In this document: positions 1 to 8,237 of the stretch, piece by piece
Layout of the letters: each line of letters opens with the position of its first letter
How positions within the stretch are numbered: the stretch's first letter is position 1
NCBI GenBank assembly: GCA_046329195.1
Contig: JAXLVB010000001.1
Location: 372,001 to 436,000, forward strand
Direction of reading: 5' to 3'
DNA: 64,000 nt
Origin: JAXLVB01 sp046329195
GTDB lineage: Bacteria; Bacteroidota; Bacteroidia; Cytophagales; Spirosomataceae
Position numbers and translations under genes: made by a program
The notes under the pieces: model-generated
The model's database searches: none
What the model saw: only the letters and a program-made list of their open reading frames with translations
What the model was told of the DNA's origin: nothing

Positions 1-657
1 CACATTGCCCCATTCTTCTACGGCATACTTAGTGGGTGTAAGGCTGATGAATTCTTTCCCTGTAAAATCGGTATTAAAAGGCAAGTCGGCCACCACACCA
101 GCTATTTGTATGGCTAAAGTGTCGTCATAGAGTAGAGTTTTGCCAATGATTTGCTCAGGACGTAGTGTTGGGAAGTACCGTTCGGCTCGGCTTTTGGTAA
201 GTACCACCTGCTTAGGTTGACTTAAGGCCGTAGCATTACCCGCTAACCACTGGTAATGAATCAACTTGAAGTAGTTGGGCGTAGTAGAAAGCACCTCGTT
301 TACGTTTTTGAATCGTTCCGATTTTCCGGCGTTGGGTGCGTAGGCAGCACGAGTCCAGCGGTCGTGTACGGGCACTACCATTTCCACACCACTTACTCGT
401 TGCTTAATGGCATCGGCCAGTGGCTTAGGAGCACCTGCGTTGCCACCTTCTACGCCATCAAACACAAACATGCTAGCTACTCGATAAACTCGGTCATTGT
501 CTGGAATCTGGGCATTGAAACTAAATTCATACTGAACCAACTGATAAATCAGCCAACACGCACTGATGCCAATAGCCAAACCAACGATGTGTAGGGTAGT
601 AAAGAGCCGATTACGCCATAAGTTTCGTAAGGCTACTTTGATATAGTTTTGTAACAT
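1..657 (-). CDS. FtsX/MacB-like ABC transporter permease, N-terminal part (runs off left edge)
   Basis: The reading frame is open from the ATG at 657 down to base 1 (219 codons) and continues outside the window. The translation starts MLQNYIKVALRNLWRNRLFT, followed by one hydrophobic segment (about residues 20-42) and a periplasmic region rich in the motifs of the MacB_PCD domain (VVLTKSRAERYF, IIGKTLLYDD, IAGVVADLPFNTDF). This is the usual amino half of Bacteroidota 'ABC transporter permease' proteins of about 800 aa, which lack an ATPase domain and pair with a LolD/MacB-type ATPase. It lies 16 bp downstream of the next permease gene, so the two are probably co-transcribed. The substrate is unknown. 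Confidence 0.9.
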   Translation of the reverse strand, partial: MLQNYIKVALRNLWRNRLFTTLHIVGLAIGISACWLIYQLVQYEFSFNAQIPDNDRVYRVASMFVFDGVEGGNAGAPKPLADAIKQRVSGVEMVVPVHDRWTRAAYAPNAGKSERFKNVNEVLSTTPNYFKLIHYQWLAGNATALSQPKQVVLTKSRAERYFPTLRPEQIIGKTLLYDDTLAIQIAGVVADLPFNTDFTGKEFISLTPTKYAVEEWGNV

Positions 658-673
658 ATTCTTGATGGTCCAA

Positions 674-3064
674 TTATTCTGTTTTCAAACTATTCACGGG
701 GTTTCGTAAGGCTACTCTGATACCTTGATAGCTCACGGTTAGTAAAGTAACCAAAATAGCCACCAACACCACAATAAGAAATACAACTGGGTTGATGTCA
801 ATTTTGTAGTCGTATTGTTGAAGCCATTCGTGCATGGCGTAATAGGCAATAGGTGAGGCAATAAGGCAAGCAATTACAACCAAAAGCACAAAATCTTTGG
901 AGAGCAATTGCCATAAATTGGTCACACTGGCACCCAGTACTTTTCGGACGCCGATTTCTTTGGTGCGCTGTTCGGCTACGAAAGAAGCCAACCCGAATAA
1001 GCCTAAACACGAAATAAAAATAGCTAACAACGACACCATCGTCGCCAAGTTCCCTACGAGTTCTTCGTAGTTGAATTTTTTGGCATATTGCTCATCGGCA
1101 AACTTGTAGTCAAACGGAAACCCTGGATTGTAGCGGTTGAAGATGGGCTCAATGGTTTTGATAGCTTTTGATGCTGACATCGTGGGATTGAGCCGAATGC
1201 AAAGGCAATTGACCCAATTATTGATAAACACAATGGTCAAGGGCGAAATCGGACGGAAAGGTGATTCCATTTGCATATCAGGTACTACGCCTACCACGGT
1301 GTAAGGTTTTCCTCCCCATTTCACTAATTCGCCCACCGGATTTTTTAAACCCATGCGTTTTACAGCAGCTTCGTTCAGAATCACGCCCGATGAATCTGAG
1401 GCGAACTGTCGAGAGAAATCTCTACCTGCCACAAGCTTAATACCCATGGTTTTCACATAGTCATAATTAGTAGCAATGGTCGAAAAAATCACGCTTTTTT
1501 CATCTGGTTTCATACCTTTCCATTCCCAGTCGCTGTTGTTACTGTAAATGTTAGAAGGAGGCGAATTGCTTTTGCAGATAGAAGTAACAGCACCCGAACT
1601 CACCAATTCGTTTTGAAGGGCGTCGAAGTTTTTTTCCAAGTCAACCGAAGAAGACACCGAAATCAACCCTTTGTTATTGAAACCCACGGGACGGTCTTTG
1701 CCATGCTGGATTTGTTGATAAATAATAATGGTGCCAATCATCAATACTACCGAACAGGCAAATTGAGTCACTACCAAAATCTTGCGTGGCAGCGAAGCGT
1801 TTTTGCCCACATGAATGTTGCCTTTGAGTACCCGCACTGCATTGAACGAGGACAAGTAAAAAGCAGGATAACTACCTGCTAATAATCCTGTTAAGATGGT
1901 GAAGGCGATGATAGTACCCCAAAAAGCGGGATTGGCTAAGTTAAGACTCATTTCTTTCTCGGTCAGGGTATTAAAATAAGGCAATACAATAGCTACTAAG
2001 CCTAACGCTATCAACAACGCCACAACTGCAATGAGCATGGATTCGCTCAAAAACTGCCCAATCAGTTGCATACGCATAGAACCGATGGCCTTACGGACAC
2101 CTACTTCTTTAGCCCGTTTCTCGGAACGAGCCGTACTCAAATTCATAAAATTAATGCAGGCAATTACCAATACAAGCAAGCCCAAAATCCCAAACATCCG
2201 CACATACTTGATAAAACCACCTGTGTTCACGCCATCTTTAAAGTCACTATACAACCTCCACTTCGACATGGGGTGAATAAACACTGAGGGCTTGATGGTT
2301 TTTTGCATCAGTTCGTTTTTTGCATGATGCGTCAACACGACATCTTTGATTTTGGCTATCACTTTAGCAGGGTCGCTGTCGGGTCGAAGTTGTACATAAA
2401 CCTGCCACGAGTTGTTGCCCCAATTAGTCTTGTGGTATTTTTTGATATAATCGTATTGGCTTTCTTGTAAATGAAAAGGAATCAGGTAGTCGAACGTAAG
2501 CGAGCTATTATGAGGCTGTTTGGCTACTACGGCTGTTACTTTTAGGTCAACTTCATTGTCTATACGCAGTACTTTACCAATGGGATTGGTATTGCCAAAC
2601 ATTACCTTAGCCGTTTCGTCGGTTAGCACAATGGAATAAGGATCGTGCAAGGGATTTTTATCGCCCTGAAGAATCTGAAGCGAAAACATCTTGATGGCCT
2701 CTTCGCCAATGTAATGGCCTTGCTTCAAAATTTTCTTATCGCCCAGTACCAACGAGTGGTTCCCGCCCCAGTCACACATGGCTACGGCCTCAAAATCAGG
2801 GTATTTGGTTTTGAGTTCTTCACCCATAGGATACGGCAAGGATTGTTGTGTACCTCGGTGGCCATCAAAGGTCTGATGCATCATGACCTGATACAGCGTT
2901 GCGTAGTTTTGGTGGTGCTTGTTGGTCGAAATCTCATCGTATATCCAAAGCCCAATAAGCATGGCTACGGCCATGCCAACGGCCAACCCCAACACATTGA
3001 TAAACGAATAAATCTTGTTTTTAAGAAGATTTCGAACGGCGATTTTGAGATAATTTTTTATCAT
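674..3064 (-). CDS. FtsX/MacB-like ABC transporter permease (796 aa)
   Basis: This is a full-length permease with two tandem FtsX units. A first membrane helix (about residues 20-42) follows the start MIKNYLKIAVRNLLKNK. A large periplasmic MacB_PCD domain comes next, then three helices (about 285-420), a second periplasmic domain, and three final helices. Each FtsX unit carries the coupling-helix signature seen throughout the family: KRAKEVGVRKAIGS near residue 313 and EQRTKEIGVRKVLGAS near 695. Proteins of this type work as mechanotransmission permeases with a separate ATPase, exporting lipids, peptides or drugs or driving envelope remodelling. No ATPase gene is adjacent. The nearest are at 13961 and 17381, and the next gene downstream is another permease. 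Confidence 0.93.
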   Translation of the reverse strand: MIKNYLKIAVRNLLKNKIYSFINVLGLAVGMAVAMLIGLWIYDEISTNKHHQNYATLYQVMMHQTFDGHRGTQQSLPYPMGEELKTKYPDFEAVAMCDWGGNHSLVLGDKKILKQGHYIGEEAIKMFSLQILQGDKNPLHDPYSIVLTDETAKVMFGNTNPIGKVLRIDNEVDLKVTAVVAKQPHNSSLTFDYLIPFHLQESQYDYIKKYHKTNWGNNSWQVYVQLRPDSDPAKVIAKIKDVVLTHHAKNELMQKTIKPSVFIHPMSKWRLYSDFKDGVNTGGFIKYVRMFGILGLLVLVIACINFMNLSTARSEKRAKEVGVRKAIGSMRMQLIGQFLSESMLIAVVALLIALGLVAIVLPYFNTLTEKEMSLNLANPAFWGTIIAFTILTGLLAGSYPAFYLSSFNAVRVLKGNIHVGKNASLPRKILVVTQFACSVVLMIGTIIIYQQIQHGKDRPVGFNNKGLISVSSSVDLEKNFDALQNELVSSGAVTSICKSNSPPSNIYSNNSDWEWKGMKPDEKSVIFSTIATNYDYVKTMGIKLVAGRDFSRQFASDSSGVILNEAAVKRMGLKNPVGELVKWGGKPYTVVGVVPDMQMESPFRPISPLTIVFINNWVNCLCIRLNPTMSASKAIKTIEPIFNRYNPGFPFDYKFADEQYAKKFNYEELVGNLATMVSLLAIFISCLGLFGLASFVAEQRTKEIGVRKVLGASVTNLWQLLSKDFVLLVVIACLIASPIAYYAMHEWLQQYDYKIDINPVVFLIVVLVAILVTLLTVSYQGIRVALRNPVNSLKTE

Positions 3065-3198
3065 TTTTCAACGGCTTTTATGTCTGGGTGGGTTGATATT
3101 CCCATCCTATAGTTATACTATCCAATTATAAGCCAAATGAGTATAAGTCCAGCACTAAAAAGGGCTAATAAGCTAACTGTCAATAGTTTAAAAAAAGA

Positions 3199-3234
3199 GA
3201 ATAAAAAAAACGGTGTCCATAAATGGACACCGTT
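3199..3234 (-). terminator. Rho-independent terminator after the DUF5916 gene
   Basis: Bases 3209-3220 and 3223-3234 are a perfect 12-bp inverted repeat (AACGGTGTCCAT / ATGGACACCGTT). Read on the minus strand the hairpin is followed by a run of eight T and a T-rich tail. It sits about 45 nt beyond the stop of the DUF5916 gene and should separate that gene from the permease pair downstream. Confidence 0.85.
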
Positions 3235-3277
3235 CGTTCAATTGCGGACAATGCTATTGCTACGCTACCGCTTGGTA

Positions 3278-5758
3278 TCAACCCTGTCGTCGGGTTTTAC
3301 GAAGCTGGAGATAGTCCAAGAAATAAATGACTTTGAGCGAAAGGTTATTGTTTTGATCGGACTGAAGCGTGTTTTGCAAATTCTCAAAATAGCCTCTTTC
3401 TGAGAGGTTTGAGCTTTGGTACGTAGCATTTTTCCAGACTACATTCAAGAAGCTTCCTGGTGCAAATTGCCACGTATAAACCATGTCCACATTAAAGAAG
3501 TTGACATTGCGGTCGAGGTTGTCAGTAATATCCGCTTTGGGCGTCAGTGTTCCGTTTTGGCTCAATGCGAAAAACTCTTTGTTGGCCACCACACTCGCAT
3601 AATGCCTTGCCCGGAAGGTCAGCCACATTTTGTTTGTAAAGCTATATTTCAAAAACAACGTATTGTCAATAGACGTAACCTGACGGCGGGCAATCACGAT
3701 GGTGTTGTCGCTCAGGGTAGTTGTATAGCCCAGTCCACGAGGGCGAGACTCCAAGCCAATACTATGTCGGATCGAGAATTTGCTACTAAACCGATAGTTC
3801 TGGCTCAGGGAGAAATCAAGTCCATTGAGGCCATAAAAATCAATGAATCTGCGTTCAAACGCCTCTACACTTGCTGAGTATTTTTTGGCGTAATTGGTTT
3901 CTATCCAGCCTCCTAACGTAACGCTACTGCCTCGCTTAAACACATAGCCTGACATCCGTGGCTCATAAAAATCGTTTTCGGCTGGACGATAGTTCATCAT
4001 GACACCAAACCAAATTAGTTTTTTGGTCTGGGCATTAATATTCACCTGAATCCGAGACTGCTGATATTTGCTACCGATGTTACCAATAGGGGTAAACAAC
4101 GAGCTATGGCTCATGTTTAGGTTCAAAAACAGCCGATTGTACCATCCTTTTGGCTCGGTATAACGATAGCCCACATACGCACTGTGGTTGATGAAGTTGT
4201 TGTTGGTAAAGTACCCCAAGTCGTTGCTCGTAAACTTGGTGTCGGTGAGTTCTTGGCTAAGGTTAAAGGTGAAGCGTCCGCTAGTTTTGCCAAAACTCAA
4301 CAAATGACTATAACCAAGGCTGCGCTCGCTACCAGCCTCTTTGTAACGGATGTTGCTAAGTGCTACTTTACCCGACAGGTTATAAGTGTTTTTCTTGTCA
4401 AAAAAGCTGAATAACCCCGCACTCACATTGGCATTGCGATTGCCGCTACCTCTGATTACACTGGTGTTGATAAAGCTAACACTCGAATTGTGCTTTAGGG
4501 TTTGGTCCAGCACCAAGATGTTATAGTTGGTGATGGGATCTGTTTCTGCTTTACGAATTTGGCCTGTTTCTGTATTTTCAATTTCGGCGTATTGTGGGCG
4601 TGTAATCGCATTGAGCAGCCCAATCCCCAAGCCACTTTTGGTGCGCCCCGAAATCTTAGAGGCATTAATCAGCTTTGACTCCGTAGGGTTGCTCGTTATT
4701 TGCTCGTTGGTGCCAATTTGGTTATACACATCGCCATAATGAATAGGGGTGCCCCCAATACGTCTCGAATAGAACAGATTCCCTTTGCTAAACAATTCTG
4801 TTCCTTCTGTAAAAAACGTACGGTTTTCGTTGAATTTTACCTCAAATGGCGTGAGGTTCAAGACTCGGTTGTCGCTTTGAACCTGCCCAAAATCAGGAAT
4901 CAACGTAGCGTCAAGCGTGAAGGCTTGGCTCAGGCCCCATTTCACATCAAGGCCCCCTGACACTTGATTGGTCCAGTTTTTTTGGTCGGGCTGATTGACT
5001 GGAAAGTGGTTGGCATATACCGAGAAATAAGGCGAAAATTGCAAACGAAGTGGCGGCTTAATGCCTGTAATACCAGCCCAAGAGCCTTCTTGGGTCAAAA
5101 ATCCATTCACGTTGGGGTTAATGGGGCTCCAGGTGTACTGTTGCTCCGTTTTGCGCCGACGGCGGGTAATGTTTAGCCCCCAATTTTGAACTTCAGCCTT
5201 GCTAAATCGAATGGCCGAATAAGGCAAGAACATCTCAAACGACCAGCCTTTGTCATGAATCACAACAGCGCTTTGCCAAACGGCGTTCCAGCTAAAATCT
5301 TCGCCGCCATTGTTGCTGTTTTGGTTAGAAGTCATTTTGGCGTCCCACTGCTCACCAAGGGGCGTCACAAAGTACTCGAAGCCATTGAGTTTGTCGTTGT
5401 AGGTGTCAAAAATAAGACCGATGTAGTCGTTGGCCCCAAAACCATCTCGCCCTACTAGTTCCTTCGAAATACTATCCAAGCTGCGCTCAAAGCAAGTACC
5501 ACCGAAGTAAATCCCTTCGTCGTCGTACATTAAAAAACTCTCGGTACGGTTGGCAGGATCTTCTTTGCGACCAATCACAGGCCGAAACTCCACATAGTTA
5601 GTGGCCTTGGCGGCATCTTGCCAAGCTAAGTCATCGAGTTTCCCATCAATCACTACTTTTTTGGTAGTACGTTGAGCGGGGAGTGTTTTGGGTTCAAACT
5701 GAGCAACAAGTGGATAAGAAATACAGGTGAAAAAGAAGTACAATAAGATTTTTTTCAT
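3278..5758 (-). CDS. DUF5916 outer-membrane-type protein with CBM9-like N-domain (826 aa)
   Basis: The ATG at 5758 is preferred over an in-frame start 11 codons upstream because it opens directly into a signal peptide (MKKILLYFFFTCISYPLVAQ). Residues about 25-215 look like the carbohydrate-binding-9-type domain that begins DUF5916 proteins (VVIDGKLDDLAWQDA, then YDDEGIYFGGTCFE). The rest alternates polar and aromatic residues in short strands, fitting a DUF5916 beta-barrel. The family is widespread in Bacteroidota and functionally unassigned, so no substrate should be read into the CBM9 label. It has its own terminator downstream. The 18 bases ending at its start codon are repeated exactly ahead of the short ORF at 6098. 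Confidence 0.88.
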   Translation of the reverse strand: MKKILLYFFFTCISYPLVAQFEPKTLPAQRTTKKVVIDGKLDDLAWQDAAKATNYVEFRPVIGRKEDPANRTESFLMYDDEGIYFGGTCFERSLDSISKELVGRDGFGANDYIGLIFDTYNDKLNGFEYFVTPLGEQWDAKMTSNQNSNNGGEDFSWNAVWQSAVVIHDKGWSFEMFLPYSAIRFSKAEVQNWGLNITRRRRKTEQQYTWSPINPNVNGFLTQEGSWAGITGIKPPLRLQFSPYFSVYANHFPVNQPDQKNWTNQVSGGLDVKWGLSQAFTLDATLIPDFGQVQSDNRVLNLTPFEVKFNENRTFFTEGTELFSKGNLFYSRRIGGTPIHYGDVYNQIGTNEQITSNPTESKLINASKISGRTKSGLGIGLLNAITRPQYAEIENTETGQIRKAETDPITNYNILVLDQTLKHNSSVSFINTSVIRGSGNRNANVSAGLFSFFDKKNTYNLSGKVALSNIRYKEAGSERSLGYSHLLSFGKTSGRFTFNLSQELTDTKFTSNDLGYFTNNNFINHSAYVGYRYTEPKGWYNRLFLNLNMSHSSLFTPIGNIGSKYQQSRIQVNINAQTKKLIWFGVMMNYRPAENDFYEPRMSGYVFKRGSSVTLGGWIETNYAKKYSASVEAFERRFIDFYGLNGLDFSLSQNYRFSSKFSIRHSIGLESRPRGLGYTTTLSDNTIVIARRQVTSIDNTLFLKYSFTNKMWLTFRARHYASVVANKEFFALSQNGTLTPKADITDNLDRNVNFFNVDMVYTWQFAPGSFLNVVWKNATYQSSNLSERGYFENLQNTLQSDQNNNLSLKVIYFLDYLQLRKTRRQG

Positions 5759-6113
5759 GGCTTTTAGATGGATTTCAAAAATGGCTTTCAAAACTACGTG
5801 GAACTTCGATAGAGAAATGTTAAAAGAACTGGCTTTAACACTCTTTAACAGTTGCCAACAATGACACCTGATTCTTAAAGATGTTGCACGTAGGAGGAAT
5901 GTATCTGTGGATACTACCCAAACTCAAAATGGTTACAAGAAAACCGAAGAAATTTTAGAGGGCTGCTTGCGGTTGAGTCAAAGAAGCAAGATGACTTCTA
6001 CCCGCCATCTTGACCAAGCACTTCATAAAGCGCTTGGTGAGATGGGTTGCATTTTTCCACGAAAAATAGGAAGCGTTTTTGAAATAGTCTTTTAACATGG
6101 CTTTTAGATGGAT
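5756..6113 (-). repeat. 18-bp exact direct repeat (5756-5773 and 6096-6113) bracketing 322 bp
   Basis: On the minus strand both copies read ATCCATCTAAAAGCCATG, ending in the start codon of the DUF5916 gene and of the 47-aa ORF respectively. The 322 bp between them include an imperfect hairpin (left arm 6005-6019, right arm 6032-6045). They also include two inversely oriented similar stretches near the ends (TTCAAAAATGGCTTTC from 5774 on the plus strand, TTCAAAAACGCTTCC on the minus strand near 6088-6074). This could be a small insertion that duplicated the leader, or a duplication of leader plus start codon. I cannot decide between them. Confidence 0.5.
5955..6098 (-). pseudogene. Short ORF (47 aa), possible remnant of a permease 5' end
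   Basis: The ATG at 6098 follows the duplicated leader and opens a 47-codon frame starting MLKDYFKNASYFSWKNA. The first nine residues resemble the M-[IL]-K-N-Y-[FL]-K-x-A start shared by the permeases in this window, and W-K-N follows as in those genes. After about 20 residues the similarity is lost and a stop appears. It lies about 20 nt downstream of the predicted start site of a sigma-54-type promoter that keeps two activator sites. A decayed permease gene with intact control region is the simplest reading. A genuine small protein or a chance ORF is also possible. Confidence 0.35.
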
Positions 6114-6130
6114 GAGGCAAAAACCAACTG

Positions 6131-6147
6131 TCAATCTGCGTGCCAAA
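6131..6147 (-). promoter_or_regulatory. Sigma-54-type (-24/-12) promoter
   Basis: The minus strand reads TTTGGCACG-CAGA-TTGA: a -24 GG (plus-strand CC at 6143-6144), exactly 10 nt, then GA where the consensus has GC. An AAGCC box lies 16 nt upstream of the GG, as at the other two sites in this window. The predicted start is near 6119. Two 16-bp palindromes are centred 64 and 85 bp upstream, the same geometry as at the adaptor promoter. Confidence 0.6.
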
Positions 6148-6199
6148 CTGGCAAAATAGGGCTTATTTGGCCAAATTAGGCGATTTTGGGTCCAAACTG

Positions 6200-6236
6200 T
6201 GTACGTATTCGTACAAAATTTGTGCGGAAGCGTACA
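6200..6236. promoter_or_regulatory. Tandem activator-binding palindromes (UAS) of the NtrC-type regulator
   Basis: Two 16-bp inverted repeats: 6200-6215 (TGTACG-TATT-CGTACA, perfect) and 6221-6236 (TGTGCG-GAAG-CGTACA, one mismatch). Their centres are 21 bp apart, two helical turns. The same motif at the same spacing occurs at 19627-19663, next to the NtrC-family gene, which makes that protein the likely binder (inference). Confidence 0.65.
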
Positions 6237-6367
6237 GGTGTACGGCTTCCTCTTGCCAAAAGCATTTGAGAGTCTGCCGGACTGTAATCTTAACTTTCTA
6301 AAAATTTATACAATCTGGTACAGCGTTTTGAGCAAAAACTACGTCTTAGAACTTAAAGCCATACCGA

Positions 6368-6931
6368 TTGAAACAAAAGCCGATTTCTGCCATCGTTGAG
6401 GGCTGCATACAAGGCAACCAAGCTGATTATAAAGCGTTCTATGAACACTTTTATGGCTATGCTATGACTATCTGTATGGCGTATAGCAGCAACCGTGATG
6501 ATGCACGGGAACTCCTAAACGATGGCTTTTTGAAAGCATTTAACAACTTAAATAAATTACAAAATACGGAGGTAGTTCGGCCTTGGTTAAGGCAAATCAT
6601 GGTCAACACGGCTCTTGACTATTATCGAAAACACCAGCATCAATGGATTAAAGTAGCACCAGAAGATGCTACCGAGCATTTGGTAGAGTCAGAAAGTGTA
6701 TTGGCACAGATTTCGGCAGAAGAGATTTTAACCCTTTTGCAACAGCTACCACCCATGCCGAGGCTGGTGTTTGGCTTGTATGTATTAGAAGGGTATTCTC
6801 ATCAAGAAATTAGCCAACGGCTTCATATAGCAGAGAGTACCTCAAGAGCTTATTTGACCGATGCTAATCAGCGCCTTCGAAGAGCATTGATTAAACAAAA
6901 TGAACCAGAAAATGAGCGAATTAGACGATAA
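6368..6931 (+). CDS. ECF-type RNA polymerase sigma factor (187 aa)
   Basis: Sigma-70 family protein with region 2 at about residues 20-90 (DARELLNDGFLKAFNNL, then RPWLRQIMVNTALDYYR) and region 4 at about 115-175 (LEGYSHQEISQRLHIAESTSRAYL, a helix-turn-helix). The length is typical for ECF factors. The only suitable start ahead of region 2 is the TTG at 6368, giving MKQKPISAIVEGC; no in-frame ATG exists before residue 30. Its 3' end overlaps the next gene by 32 bp, so the two are translationally linked, as is usual for a sigma factor and its membrane regulator. Confidence 0.9.
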   Translation: MKQKPISAIVEGCIQGNQADYKAFYEHFYGYAMTICMAYSSNRDDARELLNDGFLKAFNNLNKLQNTEVVRPWLRQIMVNTALDYYRKHQHQWIKVAPEDATEHLVESESVLAQISAEEILTLLQQLPPMPRLVFGLYVLEGYSHQEISQRLHIAESTSRAYLTDANQRLRRALIKQNEPENERIRR

Positions 6932-8111
6932 AGAACTCCATGATTTGGTTCGAAAAGCCTTGCAAGAGTACGAACCTACTCCATTCTCAACAGACTGGGA
7001 ACAAATGCAACAAAAACTAAAGCATAGTTCCAATCGCTCAATAGCTAGGTGGTTTTGGCTACTAGTCTTAGGGGGATTAGTTGGAGGTATCTGGGTGTTT
7101 GAGACAAGTAAGCCAACTAAAAAGGTGGAGCATTTTACTAAAAAAGCCGTGGTAACAACGCAGCTATCTCTGAAGCCAACCCAACCATCTGGGCATGTCT
7201 TAGGCTTGCTTCCCAAAGTCAAGAAGAAGGCTAGGCTACTTCTGCAAGAGAAATTGATACCTCTGGCTGGTGAAACTGTGGCTGGACAGAAAAGTTTTTC
7301 CTTGACAATGAGTGCGTTACAGGGTAGGTCTTATTTATTAACACGAAGTTACTCATTACCAGCCATCACACCTACTAGCCCTGACGAAGCCCTTATCAAA
7401 GAGCAATTGCGCACTGGGAATTTTGGCGCAGATTCGACTTCGTATCAAGTATTGGCTCGAAATAATAACCGTTGGAGTAGTGCTGTTTTAGTTTGCGATT
7501 TTACATCCAGTATGTATCCTTATTCTACTCAACTCATTATGTGGCTCAAGCGCAATGCAAGAAACCCTATGGTAAAAGGTATGGTGTTTTTTACAGACTG
7601 CGATAGCTTAGGAAACGAAACACAAGAAGGACATCCAGGGCAAATGTTTGTGACTCATAAACGCCAGATAGCGGAGCTAACACCTGTGTTATTGGCTGCA
7701 GCTCGTAATACCTATCGGAATCAAGCCGATGCCGAAAACGACATCGAAGCCTTGCTTGAAGCCCAGCGGCAATTTCCAGAAGCCAAGCAGTTGGTTTTAG
7801 TGGCGGACAATTCGAGTGGGGTGAAAGATGTACACCGCCTTAATGAAATCAAGAAACCTGTACGAGTGGTAGTGTGTGGTTCAACACTAGATTCTACTCA
7901 GGCCATTCATCCAGATTTGTGGACCATTGCAAGCCAAACGTACGGGAGCGTTCATACGATAGAGGATGATATTTCTCCGCAACACTTAACTCACCGGCAA
8001 TGGATCAGAATAGGGGCAAGGTATTACTGGTATCATGCTCGTAAACAGCTATTTATCCTTAGTCACTTTCGTCAGCGTCCCAAGCGAGTGCTCGGATTGT
8101 GCTGGCTTTGA
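6900..8111 (+). CDS. Membrane protein with anti-sigma-like N-terminus and VWA-like domain (403 aa)
   Basis: Residues 1-48 are a charged cytoplasmic stretch (ELDDKELHDLVRKALQEYEP) like the short anti-sigma tails of Bacteroidota. One membrane helix follows (about 50-67, WFWLLVLGGLVGGIWVF), then a linker. From about residue 195 comes a region resembling a von Willebrand A fold: VLVCDFTSSM fits the D-x-[ST]-x-S metal-site motif, followed by GMVFFTDCDS and KQLVLVADNSSGV. Overlap with the ECF sigma gene points to a role in controlling it, with the VWA-like part sensing something outside the membrane; this is inference. A second ATG at 6912 could also be the start. The C-terminus shows no recognisable ending, so a frameshift there cannot be excluded. 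Confidence 0.75.
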   Translation: MNQKMSELDDKELHDLVRKALQEYEPTPFSTDWEQMQQKLKHSSNRSIARWFWLLVLGGLVGGIWVFETSKPTKKVEHFTKKAVVTTQLSLKPTQPSGHVLGLLPKVKKKARLLLQEKLIPLAGETVAGQKSFSLTMSALQGRSYLLTRSYSLPAITPTSPDEALIKEQLRTGNFGADSTSYQVLARNNNRWSSAVLVCDFTSSMYPYSTQLIMWLKRNARNPMVKGMVFFTDCDSLGNETQEGHPGQMFVTHKRQIAELTPVLLAAARNTYRNQADAENDIEALLEAQRQFPEAKQLVLVADNSSGVKDVHRLNEIKKPVRVVVCGSTLDSTQAIHPDLWTIASQTYGSVHTIEDDISPQHLTHRQWIRIGARYYWYHARKQLFILSHFRQRPKRVLGLCWL

Positions 8112-8237
8112 AACGACTTCACGCTAGTAGTTTCTTACTTGTAATGTTTCTTTCCCTGAGAGCAATCTTGCTGACCTATCGCTTGAGCAAGTAAAGCAGA
8201 TAGTTACGTACTTTTTTCAACAAAACATATCAATATC

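Noticed and set aside
3080..3200. Possible sigma-54 site upstream of the permease at 3064 (TTTGGCTTATAATTGG on the minus strand)
   Set aside because: It has the GG but lacks CAC and the -12 TTGC, and no TGTACG palindrome lies upstream; not separable from chance.
5907..6095. 62-aa plus-strand ORF in the region upstream of the first ECF sigma gene
   Set aside because: It is antisense to the short ORF from 6098, has no family likeness, and its codon pattern is unremarkable.
7032..7222. Minus-strand frame (part of a longer ORF) antisense to the VWA/anti-sigma gene
   Set aside because: It lies wholly within the strongly supported plus-strand gene and has no domain; a shadow frame.
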